From assembly GCF_004342225.1 (NCBI RefSeq), contig NZ_SMAR01000013.1:32778-96777 (forward strand): a stretch of 64,000 nt of DNA. Direction: 5' to 3'. The stretch is from Martelella mediterranea (GTDB taxonomy: Bacteria > Pseudomonadota > Alphaproteobacteria > Rhizobiales > Rhizobiaceae). This document shows, one piece after another, positions 34,921 to 45,641 of the stretch; within the stretch, counting starts at the first letter, position 1, and each line of letters opens with the position of its first letter. Both the position numbers and the translations under genes were made by a program. Below the pieces are notes generated by a model. It was not told the DNA's origin. It did not search any database and was given only the letters and a program-made list of their open reading frames with translations.

Positions 34921-37839
34921 ATGAGCGAGCTCAAAAATATTTCCATTCGCGGTGCCCGCCAGCACAATCTGAAGGGCGTGGACATTGATTTGCCGCGCAA
35001 TTCCCTGATCGTCATGACCGGGCTTTCTGGTTCCGGAAAGTCATCGCTGGCTTTTGATACGATTTATGCAGAAGGGCAGCGCCGTTATGTTGAGAGCCTG
35101 TCCGCCTATGCGCGACAGTTTCTCGAGATGATGGAGAAACCGGACGTCGACAGGATTGACGGCCTGTCGCCGGCGATCTCGATTGAGCAGAAGACAACCT
35201 CGAAAAATCCGCGCTCCACGGTTGGAACTGTCACTGAGATTTACGATTATATGCGGTTGCTGTTTGCCCGCACGGGGGTTCCCTATTCACCTGCGACCGG
35301 GCTTCCGATCGAAAGCCAGACGGTTACGCAGATGGTTGATCGGATCCTGGCGCTTGAAGAACGGACGCGGCTTTATCTTCTTGCGCCGCTTGTGCGCGGG
35401 CGTAAGGGTGAGTTTCGCAAGGAACTCGCCGAATTGATGAAAAAGGGCTTTCAGCGCGTAAAGATTGATGGCTCTTTTTATGAGATATCCGAAGCACCGA
35501 AGCTCGACAAGAAATACAAACACGACATTGATGTCGTGGTCGATCGCGTTGCGGTGCGTGACGACCTGGCGACGCGTCTTGCTGACAGTCTGGAGACATG
35601 TCTTGAGATTGCAGACGGTCTGGCAGTTGCAGAATATGCAGATAAGCCGCTTCCTGAAAAAGAGACCGCGGCAGGCGGTGCTAAAAACAAGTCTCTCAAT
35701 GAAACCCATGAGCGGATTGTTTTTTCGGAGAAGTTTGCCTGCCCTGTTTCTGGGTTCACCATTTCCGAGATTGAACCACGGCTGTTTTCATTCAATAACC
35801 CGGTTGGCGCGTGCCCGACGTGTGACGGGCTGGGTTTTCAGCAGAAAATCGATGAAGGGCTTGTCGTTCCGGATCGTACCAAAGCCCTGAGCGATGGTGC
35901 CATCGCGCCCTGGTCAAAGTCTTCGTCACCTTATTACCGGCAGACGCTCGAGGCGCTGGGCAGGCATTTTGGCTTCAAGATGAGTGACCGGTGGGAACAA
36001 CTGTCTGAGAAAGCCAGAAACGCGATACTGAACGGCACCAGTGAGAAGGTCGAGTTCAATTATGCTGATGGTGCGCGCTCTTATAAAACGACAAAAATTT
36101 TCGAGGGCATTGTTCCCAATCTCGAACGGCGCTGGCGCGAAACAGATTCCGCCTGGGCGCGGGAGGAGATTGAGCGTTATATGTCTGCTGCGCCCTGCCC
36201 TGCCTGTCATGGCTACCGGCTGCGTCCCGAGGCGCTGGCGGTCAAAATTGACGGATTGCATATTGGTGAGGTTGGCGAAATGTCGATCCGCGGCGCACGC
36301 GACTGGTTTGAAGACTTGCCTGCGCACTTCTCTCAAAAGCAGAATGACATTGCCGTTCGTATCCTCAAAGAGATCCGTGAGCGCCTGCGCTTCCTCAACG
36401 ATGTCGGGTTGGAATATCTGACGCTGTCGCGCAATTCCGGAACGCTTTCAGGTGGGGAAAGTCAGCGGATCCGTCTGGCCTCTCAGATCGGCTCGGGATT
36501 GACCGGTGTTCTTTACGTACTGGATGAGCCATCGATTGGCCTTCACCAGCGCGACAACGATCGCCTGCTTGATACGCTGAAACACCTTCGCGATATCGGC
36601 AATACCGTGATTGTTGTAGAACACGACGAGGATGCCATTCTTGCCGCTGACTATGTCGTCGATGTTGGTCCTGCTGCGGGCATACATGGTGGAGAGATTG
36701 TCGCTGAAGGTCCGCCTTCCGCCATCATGGCAAATCCGAAGTCTCTGACGGGGCAGTATCTCAGCGGTGTTGAAGCTGTTGAGGTTCCGGCTGAACGGCG
36801 GAAAGCGCGTAAGGGCAAGGCCTTGAAGGTGGCCGGTGCGCGCGGAAATAACCTCAAGGATGTTACGGCGTCCATCCCGCTGGGGGTCTTCACAGCGGTA
36901 ACAGGTGTGTCTGGCGGTGGCAAATCCACGTTTCTGATCGAGACGCTGTACAAGGCAGCCGCGCGACGCATCATGGGCGCGCGCGAGAACCCGGCGCCTC
37001 ATGATGCGGTCGAGGGGCTGGAGTTTGTCGATAAGGTGATCGATATCGATCAGTCGCCAATCGGGCGCACACCCCGATCCAATCCGGCAACTTATATTGG
37101 CGCATTCACGCCGATCAGAGAATGGTTTTCCAGCCTGCCGGAGGCAAAAGCGCGCGGCTACCAGCCAGGGCGCTTCTCCTTCAATGTGAAAGGCGGACGA
37201 TGTGAGGCTTGTCAGGGTGACGGGCTGATCAAGATTGAGATGCACTTCTTGCCCGACGTGTATGTGACTTGCGATGTTTGCCACGGGCAACGCTATAATC
37301 GTGAAACACTGGATGTGAAATTTAAGGGTAAATCGATTGCCGATATTCTTGAGCTGACGGTTGAAGAAGGTGTTGAGTTCTTCTCTGCTGTCCCGTCTGT
37401 ACGGGACAAGTTACAGACGCTTAAGGATGTTGGCCTCGGATATATCAAGGTTGGCCAGCAGGCGAATACGCTCTCGGGCGGTGAGGCTCAGCGTGTGAAG
37501 CTGGCAAAGGAGCTTTCGCGCAGGTCCACAGGAAAGACGCTTTATATCCTTGATGAGCCGACAACAGGCCTTCATTTCCACGATGTCGCCCGTCTGCTGG
37601 ATGTGCTGCACAAGCTGGTTGAACAGGGCAATTCCGTCGTCGTCATCGAGCATAATCTTGAAGTCATAAAAACGGCTGACTGGATTATCGACTTTGGCCC
37701 TGAAGGCGGAGATGGAGGGGGCGAGATCGTTGCCACGGGTACGCCGGAAGATATTGTCAGGGAAACGAAATCATACACCGGGCGGTATCTGAAAGACCTT
37801 CTGGAGCGTCGGCCGCAGAAGATTGCCGCAGCGGAATAA
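34921..37839 (+). CDS. uvrA: Excinuclease ABC subunit A
   Basis: UvrA is the damage-recognition ATPase of nucleotide excision repair. The 972-residue protein has two ABC modules: Walker [15 protein letters not shown] with signature [15 protein letters not shown], and Walker [11 protein letters not shown] with signature [15 protein letters not shown]. The C-terminal zinc module is complete (CEACQGDG then CDVCHGQ). In the first zinc module, the N-terminal CPxC pair reads CPVS, so one cysteine is replaced by serine, while the second pair CPTC is intact. I believe this is usual in related alphaproteobacteria. An SOS box lies about 125 bp upstream. Confidence 0.97.
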   Translation: MSELKNISIRGARQHNLKGVDIDLPRNSLIVMTGLSGSGKSSLAFDTIYAEGQRRYVESLSAYARQFLEMMEKPDVDRIDGLSPAISIEQKTTSKNPRSTVGTVTEIYDYMRLLFARTGVPYSPATGLPIESQTVTQMVDRILALEERTRLYLLAPLVRGRKGEFRKELAELMKKGFQRVKIDGSFYEISEAPKLDKKYKHDIDVVVDRVAVRDDLATRLADSLETCLEIADGLAVAEYADKPLPEKETAAGGAKNKSLNETHERIVFSEKFACPVSGFTISEIEPRLFSFNNPVGACPTCDGLGFQQKIDEGLVVPDRTKALSDGAIAPWSKSSSPYYRQTLEALGRHFGFKMSDRWEQLSEKARNAILNGTSEKVEFNYADGARSYKTTKIFEGIVPNLERRWRETDSAWAREEIERYMSAAPCPACHGYRLRPEALAVKIDGLHIGEVGEMSIRGARDWFEDLPAHFSQKQNDIAVRILKEIRERLRFLNDVGLEYLTLSRNSGTLSGGESQRIRLASQIGSGLTGVLYVLDEPSIGLHQRDNDRLLDTLKHLRDIGNTVIVVEHDEDAILAADYVVDVGPAAGIHGGEIVAEGPPSAIMANPKSLTGQYLSGVEAVEVPAERRKARKGKALKVAGARGNNLKDVTASIPLGVFTAVTGVSGGGKSTFLIETLYKAAARRIMGARENPAPHDAVEGLEFVDKVIDIDQSPIGRTPRSNPATYIGAFTPIREWFSSLPEAKARGYQPGRFSFNVKGGRCEACQGDGLIKIEMHFLPDVYVTCDVCHGQRYNRETLDVKFKGKSIADILELTVEEGVEFFSAVPSVRDKLQTLKDVGLGYIKVGQQANTLSGGEAQRVKLAKELSRRSTGKTLYILDEPTTGLHFHDVARLLDVLHKLVEQGNSVVVIEHNLEVIKTADWIIDFGPEGGDGGGEIVATGTPEDIVRETKSYTGRYLKDLLERRPQKIAAAE

Positions 37840-37851
37840 GAGGAAAAGATC

Positions 37852-38655
37852 ATGGTTCAGGCATCGGGAACACTTCGAGCAGGAATTGGCGGCTGGAAAT
37901 TCGATGCCTGGAACACCTCTTTCTACCCTGAAGGGCTGCCGAAGACTCGGCAGCTTGAATATGCCAGCCAGAGGCTTTCTGTAATTGAGGTCAACGCCAC
38001 CTACTATTCGTCTCAAAAGCCGTCGACCTTTGCCAAATGGGCCGAAACTGTTCCCGGTACCTTTGTTTTTGCGCTGAAAGCCAGCCGCTTTTGTACAAAT
38101 CGCAAAAGGCTCTCAGAGGCCGAAGGGTCTGTTGAGAAATTTCTCGGTTCGGGGCTCACCGAGCTTGGAGATCATCTCGGGCCGATACTCTGGCAATTCA
38201 CGCCCACGAAATCATTCCAAAAGGATGATTTCGAGAGTTTTCTGCAGCTTTTGCCAGAAAAGCGGGATGGCATTTCGCTTCGGCATGCAGTTGAGGTGCG
38301 TCACCCCAGCTTTCTGGTGCCTGAATTCGTTTCACTTGCCCGTAAATACAAAGTCTCAGTCGTTTGTGCAGATCATCCGGAATACCCTATGCTCGCCGAT
38401 ATCACGGGTGATTTCATTTATGCGCGGCTGCAGAATGGATCAGACGAAAATCCGCTCTGCTATACTGATACAGGGATTGAGGGCTGGGCTGAAAGATTGC
38501 GCGTGTGGGCTTCCGGTCGTCAGCCGGATGACCTTCCACTGTTTGATGATTTTGAGCCTGAGCACAAAAAGCGCGATGTCTATGCCTTTTTCATCAAGGG
38601 AGGCAAGGTGAACGCACCGGCCGGAGCGATGGCGCTTCAGAGCCGCCTCAACTGA
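37852..38655 (+). CDS. DUF72 (YecE-like) TIM-barrel protein
   Basis: This 267-residue protein belongs to DUF72: RAGIGGWKFDAWNTSFYPEGL at the start (RAGIGGW then FYPEGL), YASQRLSVIEVNATYYSSQK, FALKASRF and HAVEVRHPSF are its hallmarks. The family adopts a TIM barrel and its function is unknown. It starts 12 bp after uvrA with GAGGAAAAG as Shine-Dalgarno, so it may be read through from the uvrA promoter and share its SOS control. Its 3' end overlaps the convergent nnr gene by 8 bp. Confidence 0.88.
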   Translation: MVQASGTLRAGIGGWKFDAWNTSFYPEGLPKTRQLEYASQRLSVIEVNATYYSSQKPSTFAKWAETVPGTFVFALKASRFCTNRKRLSEAEGSVEKFLGSGLTELGDHLGPILWQFTPTKSFQKDDFESFLQLLPEKRDGISLRHAVEVRHPSFLVPEFVSLARKYKVSVVCADHPEYPMLADITGDFIYARLQNGSDENPLCYTDTGIEGWAERLRVWASGRQPDDLPLFDDFEPEHKKRDVYAFFIKGGKVNAPAGAMALQSRLN

Positions 38656-40114
38656 TTTGTGAGTATTTCGGCAGGCCGTTGGGCAGGTCTTCTGCGCTTA
38701 ACCCCTCTCCTGCGTTCTGACCGGCGGCGCCATGGAGCCAGGCTCCGGCACACGCGGCCTCAAATGGTGGCATTTCCTGCGCCAGAAGGCTGCCAATAAT
38801 TCCCGACAGCACATCACCGGAGCCTGCTGTTGCAAGCCATGGCGGAGCATTGGCATTAATCGCTGCGCGACCGTCCGGGGCGGTAATCACAGTGTCCGCA
38901 CCTTTATAAAGAACCACGGCATTGGATCGGCTGGCAGCAGCTCTGGCTTTTTCCAGCTTGCCAAGACTTTTGTCGCTGTGAATGTCAGGAAAAAGGCGCG
39001 CAAATTCGCCTTCATGTGGAGTGAGAACGAACGTCGTTGGATGTTTTGATAGCGAATAAAAAAGACGGTCGGGGCTTTCAGCAAAAGAGGTGATCCCGTC
39101 AGCGTCCAGCACAACAGGATTGCCAGCTAGAAGGTTTGTATAGTCGCGGGCCTTTTCTCCGATACCAAAGCCGGGGCCAAGCACGAATGCGGAAAGCCGT
39201 TTGTCTTCAAGCCAGTGGCTGAGTTCTCTTACGTTGTTGATTTCCCGCAGCATGATTGCGGTCAGGTGCGCGGTCGCCTCTGTGCAGGCATTGGATGGCG
39301 TCGCAAGCGTCACGAGCCCTGCCCCGGCTTTCAGTCCGGCTGTTGCCGACAGTCGCGCCGCGCCGGTTGTCCCGTGGCCGCCGGAAAAAACGGTCAGATG
39401 TCCGCGCTTGAACTTATGAGACTGGATCGAAGTTGCAGGAAGATGCGCTTTCCAGAGTGAAGGTTCATTCAGATAGGTATTTCCGGCAACGGATGTGAGT
39501 ATTCGCTGGGGAATGCCGATATCGAAGGTTTCCAGAGTGCCGCAATGCTCCCGGCCGGGTAAAAGGAAATGTCCCGGTTTGGGCCTCATAAATGTGATTG
39601 TGTGTGAGGCCGTGACTGCCGTCCCGAGTGCGGCTCCGGTGCCACCGCTGATACCAGATGGCAGATCGACTGCAACCACGTTCGATCCTGCTTTGCGAAG
39701 GTTTAAAATCAGGCTTTGCACCGCAGGATCAAGTGAACGCGTCAACCCGGCTCCGAAAAGGGCATCGACCACCACGTCATTCGCTTTGGGAGCATATGCC
39801 GCCAGCGGTTGCGGTTTTACCGGGCAGGCATTGAAAGCCTGAGCGACATCGCCTTTCAGGTTTGCCAGATCGCCGAAGTGGTAGATGCTGACATTGCATC
39901 CTGCCTCAAAAAGCGCCTTTGCTGCGATATATCCGTCGCCGCCGTTATTTCCCGGACCGCACAAAACAACCATCCGCACCGCGGCAGGGAAGCGCCGGAG
40001 GACAGCGGCGGAAACCGCTTCGCCTGCTTTCATCATCAAGCGATGACTATCGATTCCGCTTGCGGCCGCCATTTGGTCGGCCTGCCCCATTTGCTCAGGT
40101 GTCAGCAATTGCAT
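38648..40114 (-). CDS. nnr: Bifunctional NAD(P)HX epimerase and dehydratase
   Basis: Nnr repairs hydrated NAD(P)H. The 488-residue fusion has an N-terminal epimerase (YjeF_N) with VLCGPGNNGGDGYIAAKAL and DALFGAGLTR, and a C-terminal ADP-dependent dehydratase (YjeF_C) with GHLTVFSGGHGTTGAARL, LDADGITSF, FVLTPHEGEFARLF and the catalytic loop TAGSGDVLSGIIGSL. AAGGAGGAATGAA precedes the ATG, a strong ribosome-binding site. In rhizobia nnr often sits next to glnB, as it does here in divergent orientation. Confidence 0.95.
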   Translation of the reverse strand: MQLLTPEQMGQADQMAAASGIDSHRLMMKAGEAVSAAVLRRFPAAVRMVVLCGPGNNGGDGYIAAKALFEAGCNVSIYHFGDLANLKGDVAQAFNACPVKPQPLAAYAPKANDVVVDALFGAGLTRSLDPAVQSLILNLRKAGSNVVAVDLPSGISGGTGAALGTAVTASHTITFMRPKPGHFLLPGREHCGTLETFDIGIPQRILTSVAGNTYLNEPSLWKAHLPATSIQSHKFKRGHLTVFSGGHGTTGAARLSATAGLKAGAGLVTLATPSNACTEATAHLTAIMLREINNVRELSHWLEDKRLSAFVLGPGFGIGEKARDYTNLLAGNPVVLDADGITSFAESPDRLFYSLSKHPTTFVLTPHEGEFARLFPDIHSDKSLGKLEKARAAASRSNAVVLYKGADTVITAPDGRAAINANAPPWLATAGSGDVLSGIIGSLLAQEMPPFEAACAGAWLHGAAGQNAGEGLSAEDLPNGLPKYSQIS

Positions 40115-40803
<689 letters not shown>

Positions 40804-40877
40804 CCCAAACCGCCCCTTTTTCTTTTTAAAAACGGGTATTCCCTATCGTCATCTTCTGAATGCAAGGAAAACGTTAA

Positions 40878-42287
40878 ATGACGACAGCAGCAGAAATCAT
40901 GAAACAAATCAAAGACAACGACGTCAAATTCGTTGATCTGCGCTTTACCGATCCCAAGGGTAAACTGCAGCACGTGACGATGGACGTTTCGGCTGTCGAT
41001 GAAGATATGTTTGCCGACGGCGTTATGTTCGACGGTTCGTCGATCGCCGGCTGGAAAGCGATCAATGAGTCCGACATGGTGCTGATGCCCGACGCAGAAA
41101 CCGCACACATGGACCCCTTCTTCGCTCAGGCGACCATGGCTGTTTTCTGCGACGTGCTTGAGCCGCTTTCCGGTGAGTCCTATAACCGCGACCCGCGTGG
41201 CACGGCCAAAAAGGCTGAAGCCTACCTCAAGTCTACCGGTATCGGCGACACCACCTTCTTTGGCCCGGAGCCGGAATTCTTCGTCTTTGACGACGTTAAG
41301 TTCTCTGCCGAGCCCTACAAGACTGGTTTTGAAGTCGACAGCACCGAGCTGCCTTCGAACTCCTACACGGAATATGAAACCGGCAATATGGGTCACCATC
41401 CGCGCATGAAGGGCGGATATTTCCCTGTTCCTCCGGTTGATTCCGCTCAGGATATGCGCTCGGAAATGCTTACGGTTCTGGCCGAAATGGGCATCACCGT
41501 TGAAAAGCATCACCACGAAGTTGCCTCGTCGCAGCATGAGCTTTGCATGGTCTTCGATACGCTGACCCGCATGGCTGACAAGACACAGATCTACAAGTAC
41601 GGCGTTCATCAGGTTGCCAACGCTTACGGCAAGACGGCGACGTTCATGCCGAAGCCGGTTTTTGGTGACAACGGTTCAGGTATGCACGTTCACCAGTCGA
41701 TCTGGAAAGATGGCAAGCCGACCTTTGCTGGTGACGAGTATGGCGGTCTTTCCGAAAGCTGCCTCTTCTACATTGGCGGCGTAATCAAGCATGCCAAGGC
41801 GATCAACGCCTTCACCAATGCTTCCACCAACTCCTACAAGCGTCTGGTTCCGGGCTATGAAGCTCCGGTTCTGCTGGCCTATTCCAGCCGTAACCGCTCT
41901 GCTTCCTGCCGTATTCCGTTCGGTTCCTCGCCGAAGGCAAAGCGTGTCGAAGTCCGTTTCCCTGATCCGACTGCCAACCCATACCTCGCTTTCGCAGCGT
42001 TGATGATGGCTGGCCTCGACGGTATCAAGAACAAGATTCATCCTGGTGAAGCCATGGACAAGGATCTGTACGATCTGCCGGCCGAAGAGCTGAAAGACAT
42101 TCCGACCGTCTCCAGTTCGCTGCGCGAAGCGCTCGAATCACTCGACAAGGATCGTGAATTCCTGACAGCCGGTGGTGTGTTTGATGACGATCAGATCGAC
42201 GCATACATCGCACTGAAGATGGAAGAAGTCATGCGGTTTGAAATGACGCCGCATCCGGTTGAATTCGACATGTACTATTCGGTCTAA
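40878..42287 (+). CDS. glnA: Glutamine synthetase, type I
   Basis: GlnA condenses ammonia and glutamate to glutamine with ATP. The 469-residue enzyme has the beta-Grasp start region ([20 protein letters not shown]), [10 protein letters not shown], the ATP-binding [16 protein letters not shown], and the adenylylation site Tyr in [13 protein letters not shown] near residue 397. It is therefore the dodecameric, adenylylation-controlled GSI-beta form. Two hairpins follow, the second a typical intrinsic terminator. Expression probably comes from the sigma54-type promoter before glnB. Confidence 0.98.
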   Translation: MTTAAEIMKQIKDNDVKFVDLRFTDPKGKLQHVTMDVSAVDEDMFADGVMFDGSSIAGWKAINESDMVLMPDAETAHMDPFFAQATMAVFCDVLEPLSGESYNRDPRGTAKKAEAYLKSTGIGDTTFFGPEPEFFVFDDVKFSAEPYKTGFEVDSTELPSNSYTEYETGNMGHHPRMKGGYFPVPPVDSAQDMRSEMLTVLAEMGITVEKHHHEVASSQHELCMVFDTLTRMADKTQIYKYGVHQVANAYGKTATFMPKPVFGDNGSGMHVHQSIWKDGKPTFAGDEYGGLSESCLFYIGGVIKHAKAINAFTNASTNSYKRLVPGYEAPVLLAYSSRNRSASCRIPFGSSPKAKRVEVRFPDPTANPYLAFAALMMAGLDGIKNKIHPGEAMDKDLYDLPAEELKDIPTVSSSLREALESLDKDREFLTAGGVFDDDQIDAYIALKMEEVMRFEMTPHPVEFDMYYSV

Positions 42288-42297
42288 TCAGAGTGTT

Positions 42298-42324
42298 TCA
42301 GCGCCTTGTTTGAAAAGGCGCTGA
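42298..42324 (+). other. Hairpin just after glnA
   Basis: TCAGCGCCTT (42298-42307) and AAGGCGCTGA (42315-42324) form a perfect 10-bp stem with a 7-nt loop, 11 bp after the glnA stop. No T-run follows, so it may stabilise the mRNA 3' end ahead of the terminator at 42351. Confidence 0.6.
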
Positions 42325-42350
42325 TATGCTGAAGACCTCAGAAAAGCTGG

Positions 42351-42379
42351 CCGGGCGCGATTTTCGTGCCCGGTTTTTT
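42351..42379 (+). terminator. Intrinsic terminator of the glnBA operon
   Basis: CCGGGCGCGA (42351-42360) and TCGTGCCCGG (42364-42373) pair with one G-U, enclosing TTT, and are followed by a run of six T. This is a strong rho-independent terminator. Confidence 0.93.
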
Positions 42380-42491
42380 AATTCACTGAGAGAAGTTTAC
42401 GTTTTAACCAGCCGTAATCCAACAGTTTTTATAAAAAGGTCTTGAGTTCACGCGTTGCCGTTTCCATATGATACGTTGAAAGGAAATGACT

Positions 42492-42821
42492 ATGAGAATA
42501 CGTGAAGCAAAATTCAACATCGGTGATGTCGTACGTCACCGCAGTCTTCCGTTCCGCGGCGTCGTTTTCGATGTCGATCCGGAATTCTCACGTTCCGAGG
42601 AATGGTATCAGTCACTGCCGCTTGAAATGCGGCCCGGCAAGGACCAGCCTTTTTATCATCTCGTTGCAGAGAATGAGGAGTCTGGTTACGTCGCCTATGT
42701 CTCGGAAGAGAATCTGGAAGTCGATGATAGCGGAGAGCCGTTGCGCAATCCGCAAATCGGTGAGCTTTTCAATATGACAGAAGCGGGGGAACTCTCGCCG
42801 CGCTATTGCGTCGCGCACTAG
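42492..42821 (+). CDS. hspQ: Heat shock protein HspQ
   Basis: HspQ (YccV-like, hemimethylated-DNA-binding fold) modulates Lon-dependent proteolysis in enterobacteria. The 109-residue protein has the defining sequence KFNIGDVVRHRSLPFRGVVF (residues about 7-26), DVDPEFSRSEEWY, QPFYHLVAENEESGYVAYVS and the final RNPQIGELF. AAGGA about 8 nt upstream favours the ATG at 42492 over that at 42486. It is monocistronic, between the glnA terminator and its own two-way terminator. Confidence 0.92.
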   Translation: MRIREAKFNIGDVVRHRSLPFRGVVFDVDPEFSRSEEWYQSLPLEMRPGKDQPFYHLVAENEESGYVAYVSEENLEVDDSGEPLRNPQIGELFNMTEAGELSPRYCVAH

Positions 42822-42857
42822 TGCGCCTGCAAATCAACCAAGGTTTGACAGATACAG

Positions 42858-42888
42858 AAAACCCGGTTGCCTGAGGCAACCGGGTTTT
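42858..42888. terminator. Bidirectional terminator between hspQ and the second IalB gene
   Basis: A 14-bp perfect stem (42858-42871 with 42875-42888, core ACCCGGTTGCC) encloses only TGA and has A-runs and T-runs on both flanks. It can end both convergent transcripts. Confidence 0.95.
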
Positions 42889-42906
42889 TTAGCGGGATTA
42901 GTTGGA

Positions 42907-43554
42907 TTAGTTTCCGCCGGAAGCGCTCTGCTGAGCCTCTTCGATTTTCTTGCGGCGATCCGTTGCCATCTTCTGGATCGATTCATCCAGATTACGCTGG
43001 CTTTCAACCAGATCCGACTGGCTGATCGGATCGCCATCATAGGCTGCCGTGAACCCGCTGAGCGTCATCGTCACGGGGTTCGGCGTCTGGCGCACGTTGA
43101 CTGAAGTGAAGGTCACTTCGCCGCCGCGCTTCATTGCGTTGACCATCGCATCTGTCAACGGAGCCTGCGCTACGCACTGCTCGTTTGTGCAGATAGCGTA
43201 ATCAATCTGCTGAGGAGCAGAACTGTCGATCTGCATGCGGACACCCGGAGGCATAAGACGAAATGTCGGCACAGTAACCTGAATCATAGGCTGGCCATTT
43301 TCACCCTGTGGCGTGATAAGGCCCACAGCCGTCAGAATCTGACCGTTCTCAGCGCGTGCATAGTTCTGTACGATACACATCTGCGGGCCCTGCTGGCCTT
43401 CGTTGCAGGTTTTGTACCATCCCTGCTGCGGAACTGCGGAGCCCTGCTGCTGCTGTTGCTGCTGCTGTTGAGCCGAAGCGCCCGCTGCCGAAAAGCCGAC
43501 AACTGCCAAAGCGCAAATTGCGGCGTGCTTCATTCCTTTGGCTCGTGAAAGCAT
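42907..43554 (-). CDS. Secreted IalB-family protein with a polyglutamine tract
   Basis: The 215-residue protein starts at ATG 43554, with AGGAGAG 8 nt upstream. A signal peptide ends at ASA (residue 28), followed at once by nine glutamines (29-37) encoded by CAG/CAA repeats. The IalB domain follows: WYKTCNEG, MCIVQNYARAENGQILTAVG, FRLMPPGVRMQID, YAICTNEQCVAQAPLTDAMV and the C-terminal MTLSGFTAAYDGDP. A charged, helical tail of about 35 residues ends the protein. It is a periplasmic or surface protein related to the shorter IalB gene at 24422. Repeat slippage in multiples of one codon would change only glutamine number. Confidence 0.9.
   Translation of the reverse strand: MLSRAKGMKHAAICALAVVGFSAAGASAQQQQQQQQQGSAVPQQGWYKTCNEGQQGPQMCIVQNYARAENGQILTAVGLITPQGENGQPMIQVTVPTFRLMPPGVRMQIDSSAPQQIDYAICTNEQCVAQAPLTDAMVNAMKRGGEVTFTSVNVRQTPNPVTMTLSGFTAAYDGDPISQSDLVESQRNLDESIQKMATDRRKKIEEAQQSASGGN
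43444..43470 (-). repeat. CAG/CAA trinucleotide repeat in the IalB gene
   Basis: Nine consecutive glutamine codons (on the plus strand CTG x4, TTG, CTG x3, TTG) lie just after the predicted signal-peptide cleavage site. The tract may vary in length by slippage without shifting the frame. Confidence 0.85.
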
Positions 43555-43796
43555 AAATAATCTCTCCTGGTTAAGTACAAAAGACCCGTTTTGACGACCC
43601 TGCATCGGCATTGTTACCGAAATGCGGCAGCCTTTGCCGTTCTTGTGAACTGGTATCCCTGATACCGCTCAAGAAAGCTCTTATCTACCCCTGATTTTGT
43701 CAAAATGGCAATCACGGGTAAATTCTCTGCCGCGTTTCGCATCCTGGGAACGTCATGATACGATTCTCGACATTGTGGCCAATGCGGGACGAATCG

Positions 43797-45614
43797 ATGC
43801 GTTTATTTCTTTCTCTTGTTTTCGTAGTTGCTTTTTCTGGCGTGGCGATGGCAGAGCCGCAGTATGGCATCGCCATGCATGGCGAACCGGCACTGCCGGA
43901 AAACTACGCGCACTTTTCCTATGTAAACCCTGATGTGAAAAAAGGTGGTGAAATCACCTATGGTGTTGTCGGCTCTTTCGACAGCCTCAATCCGTTCGTT
44001 TTGAAGGGTATGCGTTCATCTGCGCGTGGAACCTGGGAAGAAGAGATCGGTCACCTTGTCTATGAACCGCTGATGAAGCGCTCACGCGATGAGCCTTTCA
44101 CCCTCTATGGTCTTCTGGCGGAAACGGTTGAGTGGGATGATGCACGCAGTTACATTCAGTTCAACCTGAACCCTGAGGCCAGGTGGTCTGATGGCGAGCC
44201 GGTCACAGTTGAAGATGTTATCTTCACATTCAATCTGCTTCAGGAAAAAGGCAGACCGCCATATAACCGGCGGCTTGATCTCGTCGCGCGTATGGAAAAG
44301 GTTGGGGAGCACAGCGTTCGCTTCACCTTTAACGATAAAGCCAACCGGGAAACGCCACTGATATTTGCTCTCATGCCCGTCTTCCCGGAGCATGCTATTG
44401 ACCCCGAAACCTTCGATACCAACACGATGGCAACCCCGGTCGGTTCAGGGCCTTACGTCGTCAATAAGGTCGAACCCGGTCAGCGAATTGTCTACAAGCG
44501 CGATCCTGACTATTGGGCAAAGGATTTGCCGTCCAAGGTTGGATTCGATAATTACGATACGATCACGATTGACTATTACCTTCAGGATTCCACCCTGTTC
44601 GAAGCCTTCAAAAAAGGCGCAGTGGACGTCTATATCGATAACAGCCCCAGTCACTGGGCGCGGTCATACAACTTTCCGGCAGCTGACAGCGGCGATGTTG
44701 TAAAGAATGTTTTTCATCCTCAGACGCCGACGGGAATGACCGGTTTCGTCTTCAATACTCGTCGCCCCAAGTTTTCTGATGCGCGCGTCCGTGAAGCGCT
44801 TTCGGATATCTTCGATTTTCAGTGGGTGAACCGTACGCTCTTTGATCAGGCCTACCGGCGTACAGAGAGCTACTGGCAGAATTCGGCTCTGGGCGCTTTT
44901 GGCAATCCTGCCAGTGAGAATGAGCTTGAGCTTCTGGGGCCGACTGCCGACACGCTTCCGCAGACAATCCTTGAAGGAACGTATCAAATGCCTGTCACCG
45001 ACGGATCAGGCGCAGACCGCAAGGTTCTGGGCAAAGCCGTGCGACAGCTGGCCGAAGCGGGGTACAAGATCAGCAATGGCAAAATGCTGGGGCCGAATGG
45101 AACGCCGCTGGCCTTCGAGGTGATGACGACCAATGAAAATCAGGAGAAGCTGGCGCTTGCCTACCAGCATACTTTGAAGCTCATCGGCATCGATATGTCG
45201 ATCCGCACCGTTGATGACGCGCAGTATCAGAAACGACTGAACACCTTCGATTATGATATGATGATCCTCGTTCAGCCGGGCTTTTATTACAGCTCCTCGC
45301 TTTCACCGGGCGCCGAGCAGATCTGGCGTTGGGATTCGCGCTCCAGAGATATTGAAGGAACCTTCAATTTCGCCGGTGTCGCCAGCCCTGATATTGATCG
45401 AATCATCGATGCGATGTTGTCCGCCCGCTCGACCGAAAAATTCACCGATTCCGTTCGCGCTCTTGACCGGCTTCTGGTCAACGGTCATTACGTGCTCCCA
45501 CTTTATCACCGTGAAGGTCAGTGGGTCGCGCGCTGGAAGCATATCATGCACCCGCAGGAAACACCGATTTACGGGTACGAGTTTCCGACCTGGTGGGATG
45601 CCAGCGCCCAGTAA
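43797..45614 (+). CDS. Periplasmic peptide-binding protein of an ABC importer (family 5)
   Basis: This 605-residue solute-binding protein resembles YejA and other oligopeptide-binding proteins. It has a 19-residue signal peptide (MRLFLSLVFVVAFSGVAMA), then YGIAMHGEPALPENYAHFSY, GSFDSLNPFVLKG and WSDGEPVTVEDVIFTFNLL, all family hallmarks. No permease or ATPase gene is adjacent, so it is an orphan that presumably serves a transporter encoded elsewhere. The ATG at 43755 is a competing start with GGGAA upstream; the shorter form gives a cleaner signal peptide. It may share a transcript with the FrnE-like gene 27 bp downstream. Confidence 0.9.
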   Translation: MRLFLSLVFVVAFSGVAMAEPQYGIAMHGEPALPENYAHFSYVNPDVKKGGEITYGVVGSFDSLNPFVLKGMRSSARGTWEEEIGHLVYEPLMKRSRDEPFTLYGLLAETVEWDDARSYIQFNLNPEARWSDGEPVTVEDVIFTFNLLQEKGRPPYNRRLDLVARMEKVGEHSVRFTFNDKANRETPLIFALMPVFPEHAIDPETFDTNTMATPVGSGPYVVNKVEPGQRIVYKRDPDYWAKDLPSKVGFDNYDTITIDYYLQDSTLFEAFKKGAVDVYIDNSPSHWARSYNFPAADSGDVVKNVFHPQTPTGMTGFVFNTRRPKFSDARVREALSDIFDFQWVNRTLFDQAYRRTESYWQNSALGAFGNPASENELELLGPTADTLPQTILEGTYQMPVTDGSGADRKVLGKAVRQLAEAGYKISNGKMLGPNGTPLAFEVMTTNENQEKLALAYQHTLKLIGIDMSIRTVDDAQYQKRLNTFDYDMMILVQPGFYYSSSLSPGAEQIWRWDSRSRDIEGTFNFAGVASPDIDRIIDAMLSARSTEKFTDSVRALDRLLVNGHYVLPLYHREGQWVARWKHIMHPQETPIYGYEFPTWWDASAQ

Positions 45615-45641
45615 GGGCTTGAGACAAAAGGGATAGCCGAA

